This document shows positions 17,398-25,922 of a stretch of DNA of 64,000 nucleotides, piece by piece. The DNA lies in the NCBI RefSeq assembly GCF_001277295.1, contig NZ_CP011456.1:4282001-4346000 (forward strand). Direction: 5' to 3'. Source of the stretch: Anabaena sp. WA102. GTDB taxonomy: Bacteria; Cyanobacteriota; Cyanobacteriia; Cyanobacteriales; Nostocaceae. The notes under the pieces were generated by a model that ran no database searches, was not told the origin of the DNA, and worked only from the letters and a program-made list of their open reading frames with translations. Made by a program: the position numbers and the translations under genes. The first letter of the stretch is position 1; each line of letters starts with the position of its first letter.

Positions 17398-17520
17398 TGT
17401 TGTTCATAAAATTTAGGATTGCTATATTACCTAAATACTTCAAATAAATCTTGAAAAAAATAATAAATGTATTGGAAAATACTTGATTTTCAGATTTTTT
17501 GTGTAAAGATAATATTTAAA

Positions 17521-17547
17521 TACGTAATTTCGATAAGAATACGAGAG
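17521..17547 (-). promoter_or_regulatory. 27-bp dyad, copy B
   Basis: Minus-strand reading CTCTCGTAT ... TTATC ... ATTACGTA keeps the spacing of the family but is one of the weaker matches. It ends 57 bp upstream of the SsuA-like gene at 17604. Confidence 0.45.
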
Positions 17548-17603
17548 TTTTTGCTTTAACAGAATAAAAATTATCAATTTTGTAAACTCCAAATATTTCA
17601 GCC

Positions 17604-18647
17604 ATGAAAATACCATTTTTGCCACAACAGCGCATAGTTTTAAACCGATTTATTCAATATTCACTACTGGGATTATTTACTCTATCTACACCCTTGACAG
17701 GTAGTTTATTACAAACAAGCCAAGCCCAGACAAAATCTGGATTTAGTTCTAAAGTTATCAACTTAGCTTATCAAACCTCTGGGGATATTGTCAAAGTTAA
17801 AAAAGTTGTTGAGCCACGTTTTAAAGAATTAGGTGTAACGGTGAATTGGGTTGGACCATTTCCAGCAGGTCCACAACTAATAGAAGCCATGAATGCAGGT
17901 AAGATTGATATCGGTACAGTGGGAGAAACACCCCCAATATTTTCCCAAGCTGCTGGTATCACAGAAATCATTTATATTGCTGGGCGTGTACCCAGTAGAG
18001 GACTAGGGCAAGGTATTATCGTCAGAGCCAATTCTCCGATTAATAAATTAGCGGATATTAAGGGTAAAAAAGTTGCATTTCAACGGGGATCTAATGCCCA
18101 CTATTTATTAGCTAAAGCTTTAAAAGAAGTGGGTTTAAAGATTAGTGATGTTCAAGTTGTGGGACTAACTCCATCTGAAGCCCGCGATGCTTTTATTCAA
18201 AATAAAGTTGAAGTTTGGGTAGGTGGTGATCCCTTTTTAGCTCTTGTCGAAAAAACCATCCCTATTCGTAATCTCAGAAATGCTTCAGGGATTAATACTC
18301 TCGGCGGATTTTATCTGGGTAGACGGGAGTTTATTACCAAAAATCCTGAATTGGCAAGAGTGTTTTTAGAAGAAGCAGATAAGGTGGGAGAATGGGCTGA
18401 TAAGAACCCTAAAGAAGTTGCCAAAGCTTTTGCACCTGAACTGAAATTAGATGAATCAGTGTTAGAAACTGTGGCCCGTCGACGGACATATCGGTTAAGA
18501 AAACTGACACCTGGCATTATTGCTGAACAACAGCGAGTAGCTGATTTTTATTTTGACGAAAAAGTTATTCCCCGCAAGATAAATGTCAAGGAAGCAACTC
18601 TTTCACCTCAATTAACTGAAGCTATTACACCTAAACGGCTGAAATAA
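17604..18647 (+). CDS. Aliphatic sulfonate-binding protein (SsuA-like)
   Basis: This 347-residue periplasmic binding protein has a Sec-type leader (NRFIQYSLLGLFTLSTPLTG ... SQAQ). Conserved parts are VINLAYQTSGDIVKVKKVVE, PFPAGPQLIEAMNAGKIDIG then TVGETPPIFSQAAG, and VWVGGDPFLALVEK. In SsuA proteins the last motif usually reads 'WaxWDPf'; here Trp/Asp positions are partly replaced (VGGDPF), so ligand choice may differ from its paralogue at 39193. It is monocistronic, with a dyad operator upstream and no adjacent permease, so it probably shares SsuBC encoded at 37-41 kb. Confidence 0.88.
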   Translation: MKIPFLPQQRIVLNRFIQYSLLGLFTLSTPLTGSLLQTSQAQTKSGFSSKVINLAYQTSGDIVKVKKVVEPRFKELGVTVNWVGPFPAGPQLIEAMNAGKIDIGTVGETPPIFSQAAGITEIIYIAGRVPSRGLGQGIIVRANSPINKLADIKGKKVAFQRGSNAHYLLAKALKEVGLKISDVQVVGLTPSEARDAFIQNKVEVWVGGDPFLALVEKTIPIRNLRNASGINTLGGFYLGRREFITKNPELARVFLEEADKVGEWADKNPKEVAKAFAPELKLDESVLETVARRRTYRLRKLTPGIIAEQQRVADFYFDEKVIPRKINVKEATLSPQLTEAITPKRLK

Positions 18648-18691
18648 TTTTTCAGTTACTGGATATTCCATCTGCTTGAGGTACACTATTT

Positions 18692-18708
18692 GCGAGCATC
18701 TTGCTCGC
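18692..18708. repeat. GCGAGCATCTTGCTCGC hairpin
   Basis: This 17-bp near-perfect palindrome (GCGAGCA, loop, TGCTCGC) lies 45 bp after the SsuA-like gene. It is a common short dispersed hairpin in cyanobacterial genomes and may help terminate the upstream transcript, though no strong T-run follows. Confidence 0.6.
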
Positions 18709-18852
18709 ACTACAAGGGTTTTATCATTAATATCTGTATCTCAAACTGACTTTGAATTCTGTCACCTGTTCCCTGTCACCTAGATATGGATGAATTTTTC
18801 TCAATTTCAATTATTTTACTTATTTTTAATTTTCTGCTAAAGTAGCAACAAA

Positions 18853-18879
18853 CTACTTTAAGCCTATCAACTTACCGGA
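18853..18879 (+). promoter_or_regulatory. 27-bp dyad, copy C
   Basis: Arms CTACTTTAA and TTACCGGA with central CCTATCAA. It lies 91 bp upstream of the MgtC/SapB gene and is one of the best matches to the family consensus. Confidence 0.65.
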
Positions 18880-18969
18880 GTTGGATTGACACCAATGAAG
18901 AGTGGGTAATCTTTCTCCCTGCGGGTAATAGGTGCAAAACTCCATTCCATCTTACAGAGGAATCAATCC

Positions 18970-19497
18970 ATGAGTGCAATGTTTCTGGCTGCCGATGATT
19001 GGGTACATATAGGTTTTAGACTAATATTGGCGCTTTTAGTCGGTTGCATCATTGGATTGAACCGTCAGAAAGGTGGTAGACCAGCAGGGATGAGGACATT
19101 TATGTTAGTGAGTATGGGAGCAGCACTATTTGTGATGATTCCTTTGCAAGCTGAAGGTGATAGTTCCTTCGCAACCACTAATGCCGTAAGTCGCACGATT
19201 CAAGGTGTAACTACAGGTATAGGGTTTCTTGGTGCAGGATTAATTTTGCAAGAATCTCCTAGAAAATCTGAAGTGCCAAAAGTGCGGGGTTTGACTACAG
19301 CAGCCTGTGTTTGGACGGCGGCAGGATTGGGAGCAGCCATTGGTTGTGGTTTGTGGCAAATGGGATTATTGGGAGGATTATTGACTTTAATTACCCTCAG
19401 TGGTGTAAAGCGGCTTGATCGATTTCTGAGGTTTTTAATTGGTCAAAATAGTCAAGAACTTGCTTCACAGCTAAATGATATTACTGATGATGATTAA
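18970..19497 (+). CDS. MgtC/SapB family membrane protein
   Basis: This 175-residue protein has four to five hydrophobic segments in the MgtC N-terminal domain. The signature is LALLVGCIIGLNRQKGGRPA then GMRTFMLVSMGAALF, followed by GVTTGIGFLGAGLILQE and GLTTAACVWTAAGLGAAIGC. The C-terminal cytosolic ACT-like domain of full MgtC proteins is absent, as in short SapB-type members. MgtC modulates ATP synthase and survival at low magnesium in pathogens; the cyanobacterial role is unknown. An upstream dyad operator places it with the sulfur genes, which is unexpected for this family. Confidence 0.82.
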   Translation: MSAMFLAADDWVHIGFRLILALLVGCIIGLNRQKGGRPAGMRTFMLVSMGAALFVMIPLQAEGDSSFATTNAVSRTIQGVTTGIGFLGAGLILQESPRKSEVPKVRGLTTAACVWTAAGLGAAIGCGLWQMGLLGGLLTLITLSGVKRLDRFLRFLIGQNSQELASQLNDITDDD

Positions 19498-19539
19498 TAG
19501 TAAATAAGTCACAAAATACTTGTCTAATTAATAATTAAT

Positions 19540-19566
19540 AACTAGTCATTCTATCAGTACGACAGT
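19540..19566 (+). promoter_or_regulatory. 27-bp dyad, weak copy D
   Basis: The central TTCTATCA matches, but the arms (AACTAGTCA and CGACAGT) are poor. It is listed because it is positioned like the others, about 50 bp before the histidine kinase start. Confidence 0.3.
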
Positions 19567-19618
19567 AAAAATTATGCCCGGAGGCTCAATTCCATCTTTA
19601 TACAATTAATACTAAGCT

Positions 19619-21748
19619 ATGAAACTCCTTATGAAAATTGGTGTTTTAGCACATCGAGATATCCAGAACACGCTACAAACTTGGCAAAAAACAGCAGATT
19701 ATCTGACCACAGAACTTTCTGAATATGACTTTACTATTGTTCCTCTAAATTTCACCCAGATTGGTGCTGCTATTGAACAGAATGCAGTGGAATTTGTAAT
19801 TGCTAGTCCGGGAATATATGTGGAATTTGAAGCCCTTTATGGAGTAAATCGGCCGGCAACTTTAAAGCAGTTGCGGATGGGACGAGCTTATACCATGTTT
19901 GGTGGAGTAATTTTCTGTAATGCTCATTGTGACAATATTCAGAGTTTGACGGATTTGCGGGGTAAAAACTTTGTTGCTGTTGCGGAAAATTCTTTTGGAG
20001 GTTGGAGATCAGCATGGAGAGAAATTGTAGAAGCAGGGATAAATCCTTACCGGGATTTTCAAAGTTTGCAATTTACCAATAGTCATGATGCAGTGATATA
20101 TGCTATTGGGGAAGGTAAGGCAGATGCAGGAACTATTTCTACAAATGTATTGGAACAGATGGCTTTAGAGGGAAAAGTTGATTTGAAAAACTTCAAAATC
20201 ATTAATCAGCAAACGCAGTATGGAGAAAAATTTCCCTTTGCTTTGAGTACCCAGTTATATCCTGAATGGCCTTTTGCTGTTACCCAAGAAACTCCGAGTC
20301 AATTAGCAGAACAAGTAGCGATCGCATTACTAAAATTACCAAAAGATCATCCCGCAGCGAAAGCAGCAAAATCGGAAGGTTGGACAATTCCTCTCAATTA
20401 TCAATCATTTCATGAATGCTTTCAAGTTTTACAAGTTCATCCTTATAAAGATTTTGGCAAGACAACTTCTAGTTTTGAATTAGCAGTTAAAGGATCAAAC
20501 GATGGATTATGGGATTGGAATTTGGAAACAAATGAAGTCTTCTTTTCTAACCGCTGGAAAGAAATGTTAGGGTACGCTGAAGCTGAGATTCCGAATCTTT
20601 TTCAAGAGTGGAAACAGCGGTTACATCCAGATGATAGCGATCGCGTTTTAACAACTTTTCGGCAATACTTTGAAGGGCAACTTTCCACTTATGAACAAGA
20701 ATATCGCTTACAACATCGCAATGGTAACTATCTTTGGGTACTTTGCCGAGGAATACTGTTACGAGATGTTTGGAATAAACCATACCGCATGGCAGGTTCT
20801 CACACAGATATTACCCGACGCAAACAAGCTGAGGAAGAATTACGAGAATCTGAATTACAACTAAAAACCCAAACTCAGAATTTACGACAAGCATTGAAAG
20901 AATTGCAACAAACGCAAATGCAATTGATTCACAGTGAAAAAATGTCCAGTTTAGGACAATTGGTAGCGGGAATTGCTCATGAAATCAATAATCCAGCAAA
21001 TTTTATTTATGGCAACCTCAACTATTTAGAAGAATATGTTCAAGGATTATTAAATATAGTTCAAACTTTCCAGCAATGTTATCCACAACCTCTAAATGCA
21101 GTTCAGATAGCAATGGAAAAATTTGAACTTGGATTTGTTAGTAACGATCTACCTCGACTACTCAATTCTATGCGGGTGGGTAGCGAAAGAATTAGAGATA
21201 TTGTCCATTCTCTACGAAATTTCTCGCGCTTGGATGAAGCAGAAATCAAAGCAGTCAACATTCATGAAGGAATTGAAAATACATTATTAATTTTGCAGCA
21301 TCGTTTGCAACGTAATTCTCACAAACCTACTATTATTCTTAATAAAGAATATGGAAATTTACCGATTGTGGATTGTTCTCCAGGACAACTTAACCAGGTA
21401 TTTATGAATATTTTGAGTAATGCCATAGATGCTTTAGAGAAAACTATTACCCATCAGCCAAATAATTTTATTCCTACCATTACTATTCGGACTAATGTGA
21501 TAGATAATCGTTGGGTTTTGATCTACATTGCAGATAACGGATTAGGTATGAGTGAAGAAACGAAGCTACGAGTATTTGATCCCTTCTTTACAACTAAACC
21601 AGTTGGTCAAGGAACAGGACTAGGATTATCAATTAGCTATCAAATAGTAGTAGAACGACACAGTGGCAAACTTGATTTTTTCTCAGAGCCTGGAAAGGGA
21701 ACAGAGTTTCAGATTAAGCTTCCTCTGTGTCGGGAGTTGGTGAGTTGA
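19619..21748 (+). CDS. Soluble histidine kinase with PhnD-like binding domain and PAS domain
   Basis: This 709-residue kinase has three parts. Residues ~5-275 form a PhnD/TtrS-like substrate-binding domain (KIGVLAHRDIQNTLQTWQKT, VIASPGIYVEFEALYGVNRP, GADAGTISTN-like KADAGTISTN). Residues ~285-405 are a PAS_3 domain with PAC (DGLWDWNLETNEVFFSNRWK, RLQHRNGNYLWVLCRG). After a coiled coil comes the kinase core: H-box GIAHEINNPANFI, N-box NILSNAIDAL, G1 DNGLGMSEE and G2 GTGLGLSIS. There is no signal peptide or membrane segment, so ligand sensing appears cytosolic. No response regulator is nearby. Tetrathionate sensor TtrS has a similar binding domain but in the periplasm. Confidence 0.88.
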   Translation: MKLLMKIGVLAHRDIQNTLQTWQKTADYLTTELSEYDFTIVPLNFTQIGAAIEQNAVEFVIASPGIYVEFEALYGVNRPATLKQLRMGRAYTMFGGVIFCNAHCDNIQSLTDLRGKNFVAVAENSFGGWRSAWREIVEAGINPYRDFQSLQFTNSHDAVIYAIGEGKADAGTISTNVLEQMALEGKVDLKNFKIINQQTQYGEKFPFALSTQLYPEWPFAVTQETPSQLAEQVAIALLKLPKDHPAAKAAKSEGWTIPLNYQSFHECFQVLQVHPYKDFGKTTSSFELAVKGSNDGLWDWNLETNEVFFSNRWKEMLGYAEAEIPNLFQEWKQRLHPDDSDRVLTTFRQYFEGQLSTYEQEYRLQHRNGNYLWVLCRGILLRDVWNKPYRMAGSHTDITRRKQAEEELRESELQLKTQTQNLRQALKELQQTQMQLIHSEKMSSLGQLVAGIAHEINNPANFIYGNLNYLEEYVQGLLNIVQTFQQCYPQPLNAVQIAMEKFELGFVSNDLPRLLNSMRVGSERIRDIVHSLRNFSRLDEAEIKAVNIHEGIENTLLILQHRLQRNSHKPTIILNKEYGNLPIVDCSPGQLNQVFMNILSNAIDALEKTITHQPNNFIPTITIRTNVIDNRWVLIYIADNGLGMSEETKLRVFDPFFTTKPVGQGTGLGLSISYQIVVERHSGKLDFFSEPGKGTEFQIKLPLCRELVS

Positions 21749-21904
21749 ATGGACTTAATAATGTAGTGACTGCATTAATAACACTCAATTCAAATGACTT
21801 AACTATTATACAGTAATTTTGTATTTATTTAGATTGAACCCAATCAACAGCATTCATTCATCGAGGTAGTTCTCGGAAATAAAGCTTTGCAAAAATGTAT
21901 ATTT

Positions 21905-21931
21905 ATCCAGTAACTCTATCAACTTACCGTA
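21905..21931 (+). promoter_or_regulatory. 27-bp dyad, copy E
   Basis: CCAGTAA, central CTCTATCAAC, TTACCGTA(G): closest to the family consensus in the centre and right arm. It is the distal of two sites upstream of the TPR gene at 22043. Confidence 0.65.
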
Positions 21932-21979
21932 GTTTTTACTTGCGGTTTGGGAGAGGCTGTGGCATAATCTAGTCAATAA

Positions 21980-22006
21980 CCCCGGTATTCCGACCAAGTT
22001 GCCGTA
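21980..22006 (+). promoter_or_regulatory. 27-bp dyad, copy F
   Basis: CCCCGGTAT ... CCGACCAAG ... TTGCCGTA(G). It is the second site, 75 bp (about seven helical turns) after copy E, and 37 bp before the TPR gene start, so it probably overlaps the promoter or 5' leader. Confidence 0.55.
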
Positions 22007-22042
22007 GTTTAAGAATTTAAATCTTGCTGTAAGGAATTCATC

Positions 22043-23293
22043 ATGCTTAAAGATGGACAAGGGCTGTTAGTGACAACAGGTTCAGCCGAAGCGATCGCTG
22101 CTATTAACCGTTTTATTGATCAATCCCTTGCTTATGGTAAAGATGCAAAAACAGCGATTTTAGAAGCAGTTGAGGCTGATCCAAATTGTGCTTTAGCTAA
22201 TGCTTATGCAGCCGCTTATCATCTGAGTCAAGAAAGTACAAAAGATTGGCAACAGGCACAACCATATTTGCAAGTCGCACACAGAAATTTAGGCAAAATT
22301 ACTGCCAGAGAACAGTTATACGTAGAAGCAATTTTAGCTTGGGCAAATCAAGAGATTGATGTAGGAATAGCCCTTCATGAAGAGATTACCAATCAATTTC
22401 CCACTGATTTAATTTCCGTGCAGCAGGGGCAATATCACTATTTTTATACAGGTAATAAAGAAAAATTACTAGAAATTGCCCAAAAAGTTTTACCTAACAA
22501 TCCCCAAAAAGATTATCTATATGGGATGGTGGCCTTTGGCTTAGAACAATGTCACCAATTACCAGCAGCAGAAAAAATGGCACTTGAGGCGATCGCCTTA
22601 AATAGATATGATCCTTGGGCGCATCATGCTATTGGTCATGTAATGGAAACCCAAGGAAGAACTCAGGAGGGAATAATTTGGATGGAGAATTTTGCATATA
22701 CCTGGGACAACTGTAACTCTATGCTTTATACCCACAACTGGTGGCATATAGCACTGTATTATTGGCAATTAGAAAACTACGAAAAGGTTCTGAAAATCTA
22801 CGATGAGCATATTTGGCAACGTGCTAACAAACAATCTCCCAAAGACCAAGTAGGGGCAATTTCCATGTTATTACGGCTAGAATTACGTGGAGTAGATGTA
22901 GGCAACCGTTGGCAAGATATCAGTCCTTATCTTTACAGTCGCATTGATGAACACGCATTACCATTCCAGGATTTGCATTATGTCTATGCCCTTGCCAAAG
23001 CTGGACACAATAACTGGGTAAAAGAAATGCTTCAAAGTATGGAACATCACGCCTTGAGTATTAATCCCTTTCTCCGCAGGAGTTGGGTAAAGATAGCAAT
23101 TCCCGCAGCTAAGGGCATGGTAGCTCATGCTCAAGGTGATTTCCAGACAACTGTTAACGAACTCAAATTTGTATTATCGCGGTTGCATGAGATTGGGGGA
23201 AGTCATGCACAGCGAGTATTATTTGCAGAAATTTATCAAGATGCTCTCTTGTGCGAACAAAAGCAGCATCGAATTTATCCTATCAGTGCTTAG
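22043..23293 (+). CDS. TTC38-like tetratricopeptide repeat protein
   Basis: This 416-residue soluble all-helical protein is built of degenerate TPRs. The hallmarks of the TTC38 group are present: LEAVEADPNCALANAYAAAY, REQLYVEAILAWANQEIDVG, DPWAHHAIGHVMETQGR and THNWWHIALYYWQLENYEKV. The His/Trp-rich DPWAxHAxAHV..THNWWHLAL segment is the conserved heart of this family and suggests a ligand or metal pocket. The function is unknown. Two dyad operators precede it, and TTC38-like genes often accompany sulfonate or PhnD-type uptake clusters in my recollection, which I cannot check here. Confidence 0.8.
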   Translation: MLKDGQGLLVTTGSAEAIAAINRFIDQSLAYGKDAKTAILEAVEADPNCALANAYAAAYHLSQESTKDWQQAQPYLQVAHRNLGKITAREQLYVEAILAWANQEIDVGIALHEEITNQFPTDLISVQQGQYHYFYTGNKEKLLEIAQKVLPNNPQKDYLYGMVAFGLEQCHQLPAAEKMALEAIALNRYDPWAHHAIGHVMETQGRTQEGIIWMENFAYTWDNCNSMLYTHNWWHIALYYWQLENYEKVLKIYDEHIWQRANKQSPKDQVGAISMLLRLELRGVDVGNRWQDISPYLYSRIDEHALPFQDLHYVYALAKAGHNNWVKEMLQSMEHHALSINPFLRRSWVKIAIPAAKGMVAHAQGDFQTTVNELKFVLSRLHEIGGSHAQRVLFAEIYQDALLCEQKQHRIYPISA

Positions 23294-23354
23294 AATTTTG
23301 TGGGATGGGCATACTACGGCAAGCTCAGTACAAGTCTTGCCCGTCCCTATATTA

Positions 23355-24128
23355 TTAGCACTGATTAAGTACCAGATAATTTTCTAACTTCACTGCATCA
23401 AAACGCTTAACACTAAATTGTTTCATAATTTCTTGCAACTGAGCATCTGGTTGGAGTAGAGCCAATTGCATTTGCTGAATCAAAGAGATACCTAAACGCC
23501 GCGCTGTTACCAATGGTGGCATCGGAGAAGGTCCAATTATTTGCACCACACGTAAATGGTGTGATAATTCAGGAAAATCCCGTAATTCTTGTTCTAATAC
23601 AACACTATCAATGGCTGCACAATCAGCCAGTCCTTCAACTACCCAACGAATAGAACGTTGATGAGAACCTGATTCTAGAGATTTTCCCCAGAAATTGGGT
23701 GGATATTTTTCTTGACTCAACCACCGCCAAAGTAAATGATAACCACTATTAGAACCAGAGTCATTATAGCAAAAAGTTTTCCCTGATAAATCAGCAAACT
23801 TCTGAATATTGCTATCAGTCTTAACAATCACATCTGCATAGTATACAGGACAATCACCATATCGAGATGATTGCATCACAGGCGCAACTAATGTCTGTAA
23901 TTGATTTGGTGCTATTTGACTATAACGAATTAGTGGTAATCCACAAATAAAAGCCAAGTCTATTTGGTCTTTAAATAATAGAGTGTCTTTTAAGGGGTCG
24001 TATTTACTTTGATGTAGTGCAATTTCTACTTGTAAAACACGACCTAAATAAGCTGTAATCTCCTGATATAGTCCAAAATAATTAGGAGCTAAATAAGATA
24101 CAGCCTGTAATTTTGTAATCTTAGTCAT
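23355..24128 (-). CDS. PhnD/SsuA-like substrate-binding protein without signal peptide
   Basis: This 257-residue protein is a type 2 periplasmic-binding fold (PhnD family): AFICGLPLIRYSQIAPNQLQ, CPVYYADVIVKTDSNIQKFA then DLSGKTFCYNDSGSNSGYHL and RWVVEGLADCAAIDSVVLEQ. There is no N-terminal hydrophobic segment (start MTKITKLQAVSYLAPNYFGL), so it may be cytosolic or act as a ligand-sensing partner, possibly for the PhnD-domain kinase nearby. It follows a small membrane-protein gene by 8 bp, both downstream of a dyad operator. Confidence 0.8.
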   Translation of the reverse strand: MTKITKLQAVSYLAPNYFGLYQEITAYLGRVLQVEIALHQSKYDPLKDTLLFKDQIDLAFICGLPLIRYSQIAPNQLQTLVAPVMQSSRYGDCPVYYADVIVKTDSNIQKFADLSGKTFCYNDSGSNSGYHLLWRWLSQEKYPPNFWGKSLESGSHQRSIRWVVEGLADCAAIDSVVLEQELRDFPELSHHLRVVQIIGPSPMPPLVTARRLGISLIQQMQLALLQPDAQLQEIMKQFSVKRFDAVKLENYLVLNQC

Positions 24129-24136
24129 TCTTTTTT

Positions 24137-24367
24137 TTAAACACTGCTATTTTGGAAAATTTTAATTAGCTTTTGCCTAGAGTAATGAATATATAAAAAA
24201 CTGAGACTAGCAAAAGCAAGCAGCATGATTTTGAAAACTATTATATAAGGATGAATATACCACCATGTCCCCTTAAATAAGGATACTCCTAGTTCTGATA
24301 CCTTCCCTAAAACATGAGGATATGCTTTTTGATGGATCTGAATATTAATGTCTTGGGCTAATGTCAT
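24137..24367 (-). CDS. Small membrane protein upstream of the PhnD-like gene
   Basis: From the ATG at 24367 (preceded by AAGAGAA) this encodes 76 residues, MTLAQDINIQIHQKAYPHVL ... with one clear transmembrane helix (IIVFKIMLLAFASLSFLYIH) and a basic C-terminal tail YSRQKLIKIFQN. The longer frame would start 39 bp earlier, close to the dyad, and is less likely. I do not recognise a family. It could anchor the PhnD-like protein to the membrane, since the two genes are 8 bp apart. Confidence 0.55.
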   Translation of the reverse strand: MTLAQDINIQIHQKAYPHVLGKVSELGVSLFKGTWWYIHPYIIVFKIMLLAFASLSFLYIHYSRQKLIKIFQNSSV

Positions 24368-24397
24368 GATAAATTCTCTTGTCAATAAAAAACTAAA

Positions 24398-24424
24398 GCA
24401 CAGCAACTCGATAGGCTTACCGTA
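24398..24424 (+). promoter_or_regulatory. 27-bp dyad, copy G
   Basis: CAGCAA, central CTCGATAGGC, TTACCGTA(G). It lies 31 bp before the small membrane-protein start, where it could block RNA polymerase. Confidence 0.6.
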
Positions 24425-24473
24425 GATTATATCAAAAAAAATCTGGTTTTCCTATTTTGACGAATAAAAATCC

Positions 24474-25421
24474 CTAATAACCAGCAGTTTTATCTACTAC
24501 ATTGCGTAAAGTTTGTCCTTGACGATAGCGGTTGAAATTATCAAGAAATAGGGCAAGTGTTCTCTCCTTAACTCTAGGAGTATTTCCAGAACAATGGGGT
24601 GTAATAAACACATTTGGCAATGTCCACAAGGGACTTTCTGCTGGTAATGGTTCAGTAAATACTGTATCTAAAGCCGCACCAGTAATCCAGCCTTCCTGTA
24701 AAGCTGTAGTCAGTGCTGATTCATCAACTATTGCCCCTCGTGCAATATTAATTAAATAGGAATCAGGGCGGAATAAACGCAGGATTTCCACATCAATCAT
24801 TCCCTTTGTTTCTGGAGTTAAAGGTGTAGCTATTACCACAAATTCTGCTTCTGGCAGTAGTTGTTTCCATTCATTTGCACCCACTACTTTATCAAAGTTT
24901 GGTAATGATTTTGGATGACGAGAACTGCCAAAAATACGCATTCCAAATGCTTTAGCACGAACAGCAATTTCTTGACCAATTCCACCTGCACCGATAATTA
25001 ATAAAGTTTTCTCGAATAATTCTTGAATTGGTAAACCTCTTTGCCAGTTATGCTCATTTTGTAGTTTATATAAACTTGGTAATCGCTTAGAATAAGCCAA
25101 TAAATAAGCAATCACAAATTCAGCAATGGGAATACCATGTACTCCAGAACCATTAGTTAAAATTAAATTTCGTTCCAAATATTTTGGTGTCAAAATATGA
25201 TTTACACCTGCATTTGGGGCATGATGCCAACGCAGCAAAGGCGCAGCATCTAATACTCGATGTAAAGTAGTAGGTTTGAGATAAAAGTAACTAAAGTAAA
25301 CTTCGGCATCTGTGGCATCACCATCTATATTACCTTCACCATCCACACGCACTACAACAGTACCTTCAGGTAAATGTGGCTCAATTTCATCGGCAGTTTC
25401 TACTGGTAAAATCAGTTTCAT
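24474..25421 (-). CDS. D-2-hydroxyacid dehydrogenase family protein
   Basis: This 315-residue NAD(P)-dependent oxidoreductase has the nucleotide-binding loop LLIIGAGGIGQEIAVRAKAF near residue 145, catalytic Arg in LINIARGAIVDE, Glu in DTVFTEPLPAESPLW and His in VFITPHCSGNTP. It is the GhrA/phosphoglycerate-dehydrogenase-like type that interconverts 2-oxo and 2-hydroxy acids. It is last in the minus-strand cluster that starts at 30870, 29 bp after the ferredoxin gene. A role in processing the carbon skeleton left after sulfur removal is inference. Confidence 0.87.
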   Translation of the reverse strand: MKLILPVETADEIEPHLPEGTVVVRVDGEGNIDGDATDAEVYFSYFYLKPTTLHRVLDAAPLLRWHHAPNAGVNHILTPKYLERNLILTNGSGVHGIPIAEFVIAYLLAYSKRLPSLYKLQNEHNWQRGLPIQELFEKTLLIIGAGGIGQEIAVRAKAFGMRIFGSSRHPKSLPNFDKVVGANEWKQLLPEAEFVVIATPLTPETKGMIDVEILRLFRPDSYLINIARGAIVDESALTTALQEGWITGAALDTVFTEPLPAESPLWTLPNVFITPHCSGNTPRVKERTLALFLDNFNRYRQGQTLRNVVDKTAGY

Positions 25422-25450
25422 AATTGATAACTTCGATTATTTTTGATGTT

Positions 25451-25780
25451 CTATTTCATCTTCTGCAATAATTGATATGTTGAATCTTCTTTAGCTGTAG
25501 TTGTGAGAGATTTTCCCCAACCAATATTTTTGCGATAACTTCCTAAAAGTTGAGCTTCTGCTAATGATTGTTCGTTAATTCCTGTTAATGGTTCTACATC
25601 GGGTGCAACATAAAGCGCATCTACCGGACAGTATAATTCACACATAAAACAGGTTTGACAATCGCTTTGTCTGGCAATTCTTGGAGGTGCATTTGGTACT
25701 TTATCGAATACGTTTGTCGGGCAAACTTTAACACAGATATTACATTCAATGCACCGGGATTCACTAACTAATTCAATCAT
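25451..25780 (-). CDS. Two-[4Fe-4S] ferredoxin-like protein
   Basis: This 109-residue protein has two clusters, CIECNICVKVCPTNVF and CQTCFMCELYCPVDALYV, each C-x2-C-x2-C-x3-C-P as in bacterial 2[4Fe-4S] ferredoxins, followed by a ~50-residue C-terminal tail. It lies downstream of the FAD-dependent oxidoreductase, separated by a 114-bp palindromic repeat. The pair resembles the AprB/AprA or fumarate-reductase-like arrangement, in which the ferredoxin subunit passes electrons to or from the flavoprotein. It is not a nif ferredoxin. Confidence 0.88.
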   Translation of the reverse strand: MIELVSESRCIECNICVKVCPTNVFDKVPNAPPRIARQSDCQTCFMCELYCPVDALYVAPDVEPLTGINEQSLAEAQLLGSYRKNIGWGKSLTTTAKEDSTYQLLQKMK

Positions 25781-25806
25781 AATAAAAATCCAAAATTAAT
25801 ATTGAT

Positions 25807-25920
25807 GTAGGTTGGGTAGAACGAAGTGAAACCCAACACAAGTTATGATCATGTTGAGGAGAATGAAACATAGCAAAAGTTTTGATCATGTTGGGTAACA
25901 TGAGCGTCAACCCAACCTAC
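25807..25920. repeat. GTAGGTTGGGT palindromic repeat (MITE-like), copy 2
   Basis: It begins GTAGGTTGGGTAGAACG and ends GTCAACCCAACCTAC. An internal duplicate, TGATCATGTTG, occurs twice. It sits in the gap between the flavoprotein and ferredoxin genes without breaking either and ends 2 bp from the flavoprotein stop, so the stop region is at its edge. Confidence 0.85.
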
Positions 25921-25922
25921 AA

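Noticed and set aside
17440..17625. 61-residue minus-strand frame before the SsuA-like gene
   Set aside because: AT-rich, overlaps the SsuA start and a dyad; no domain.
18853..18969. Possible magnesium riboswitch upstream of the MgtC-type gene
   Set aside because: I could not find a consistent set of pairing helices of a known class; only the dyad is supported.
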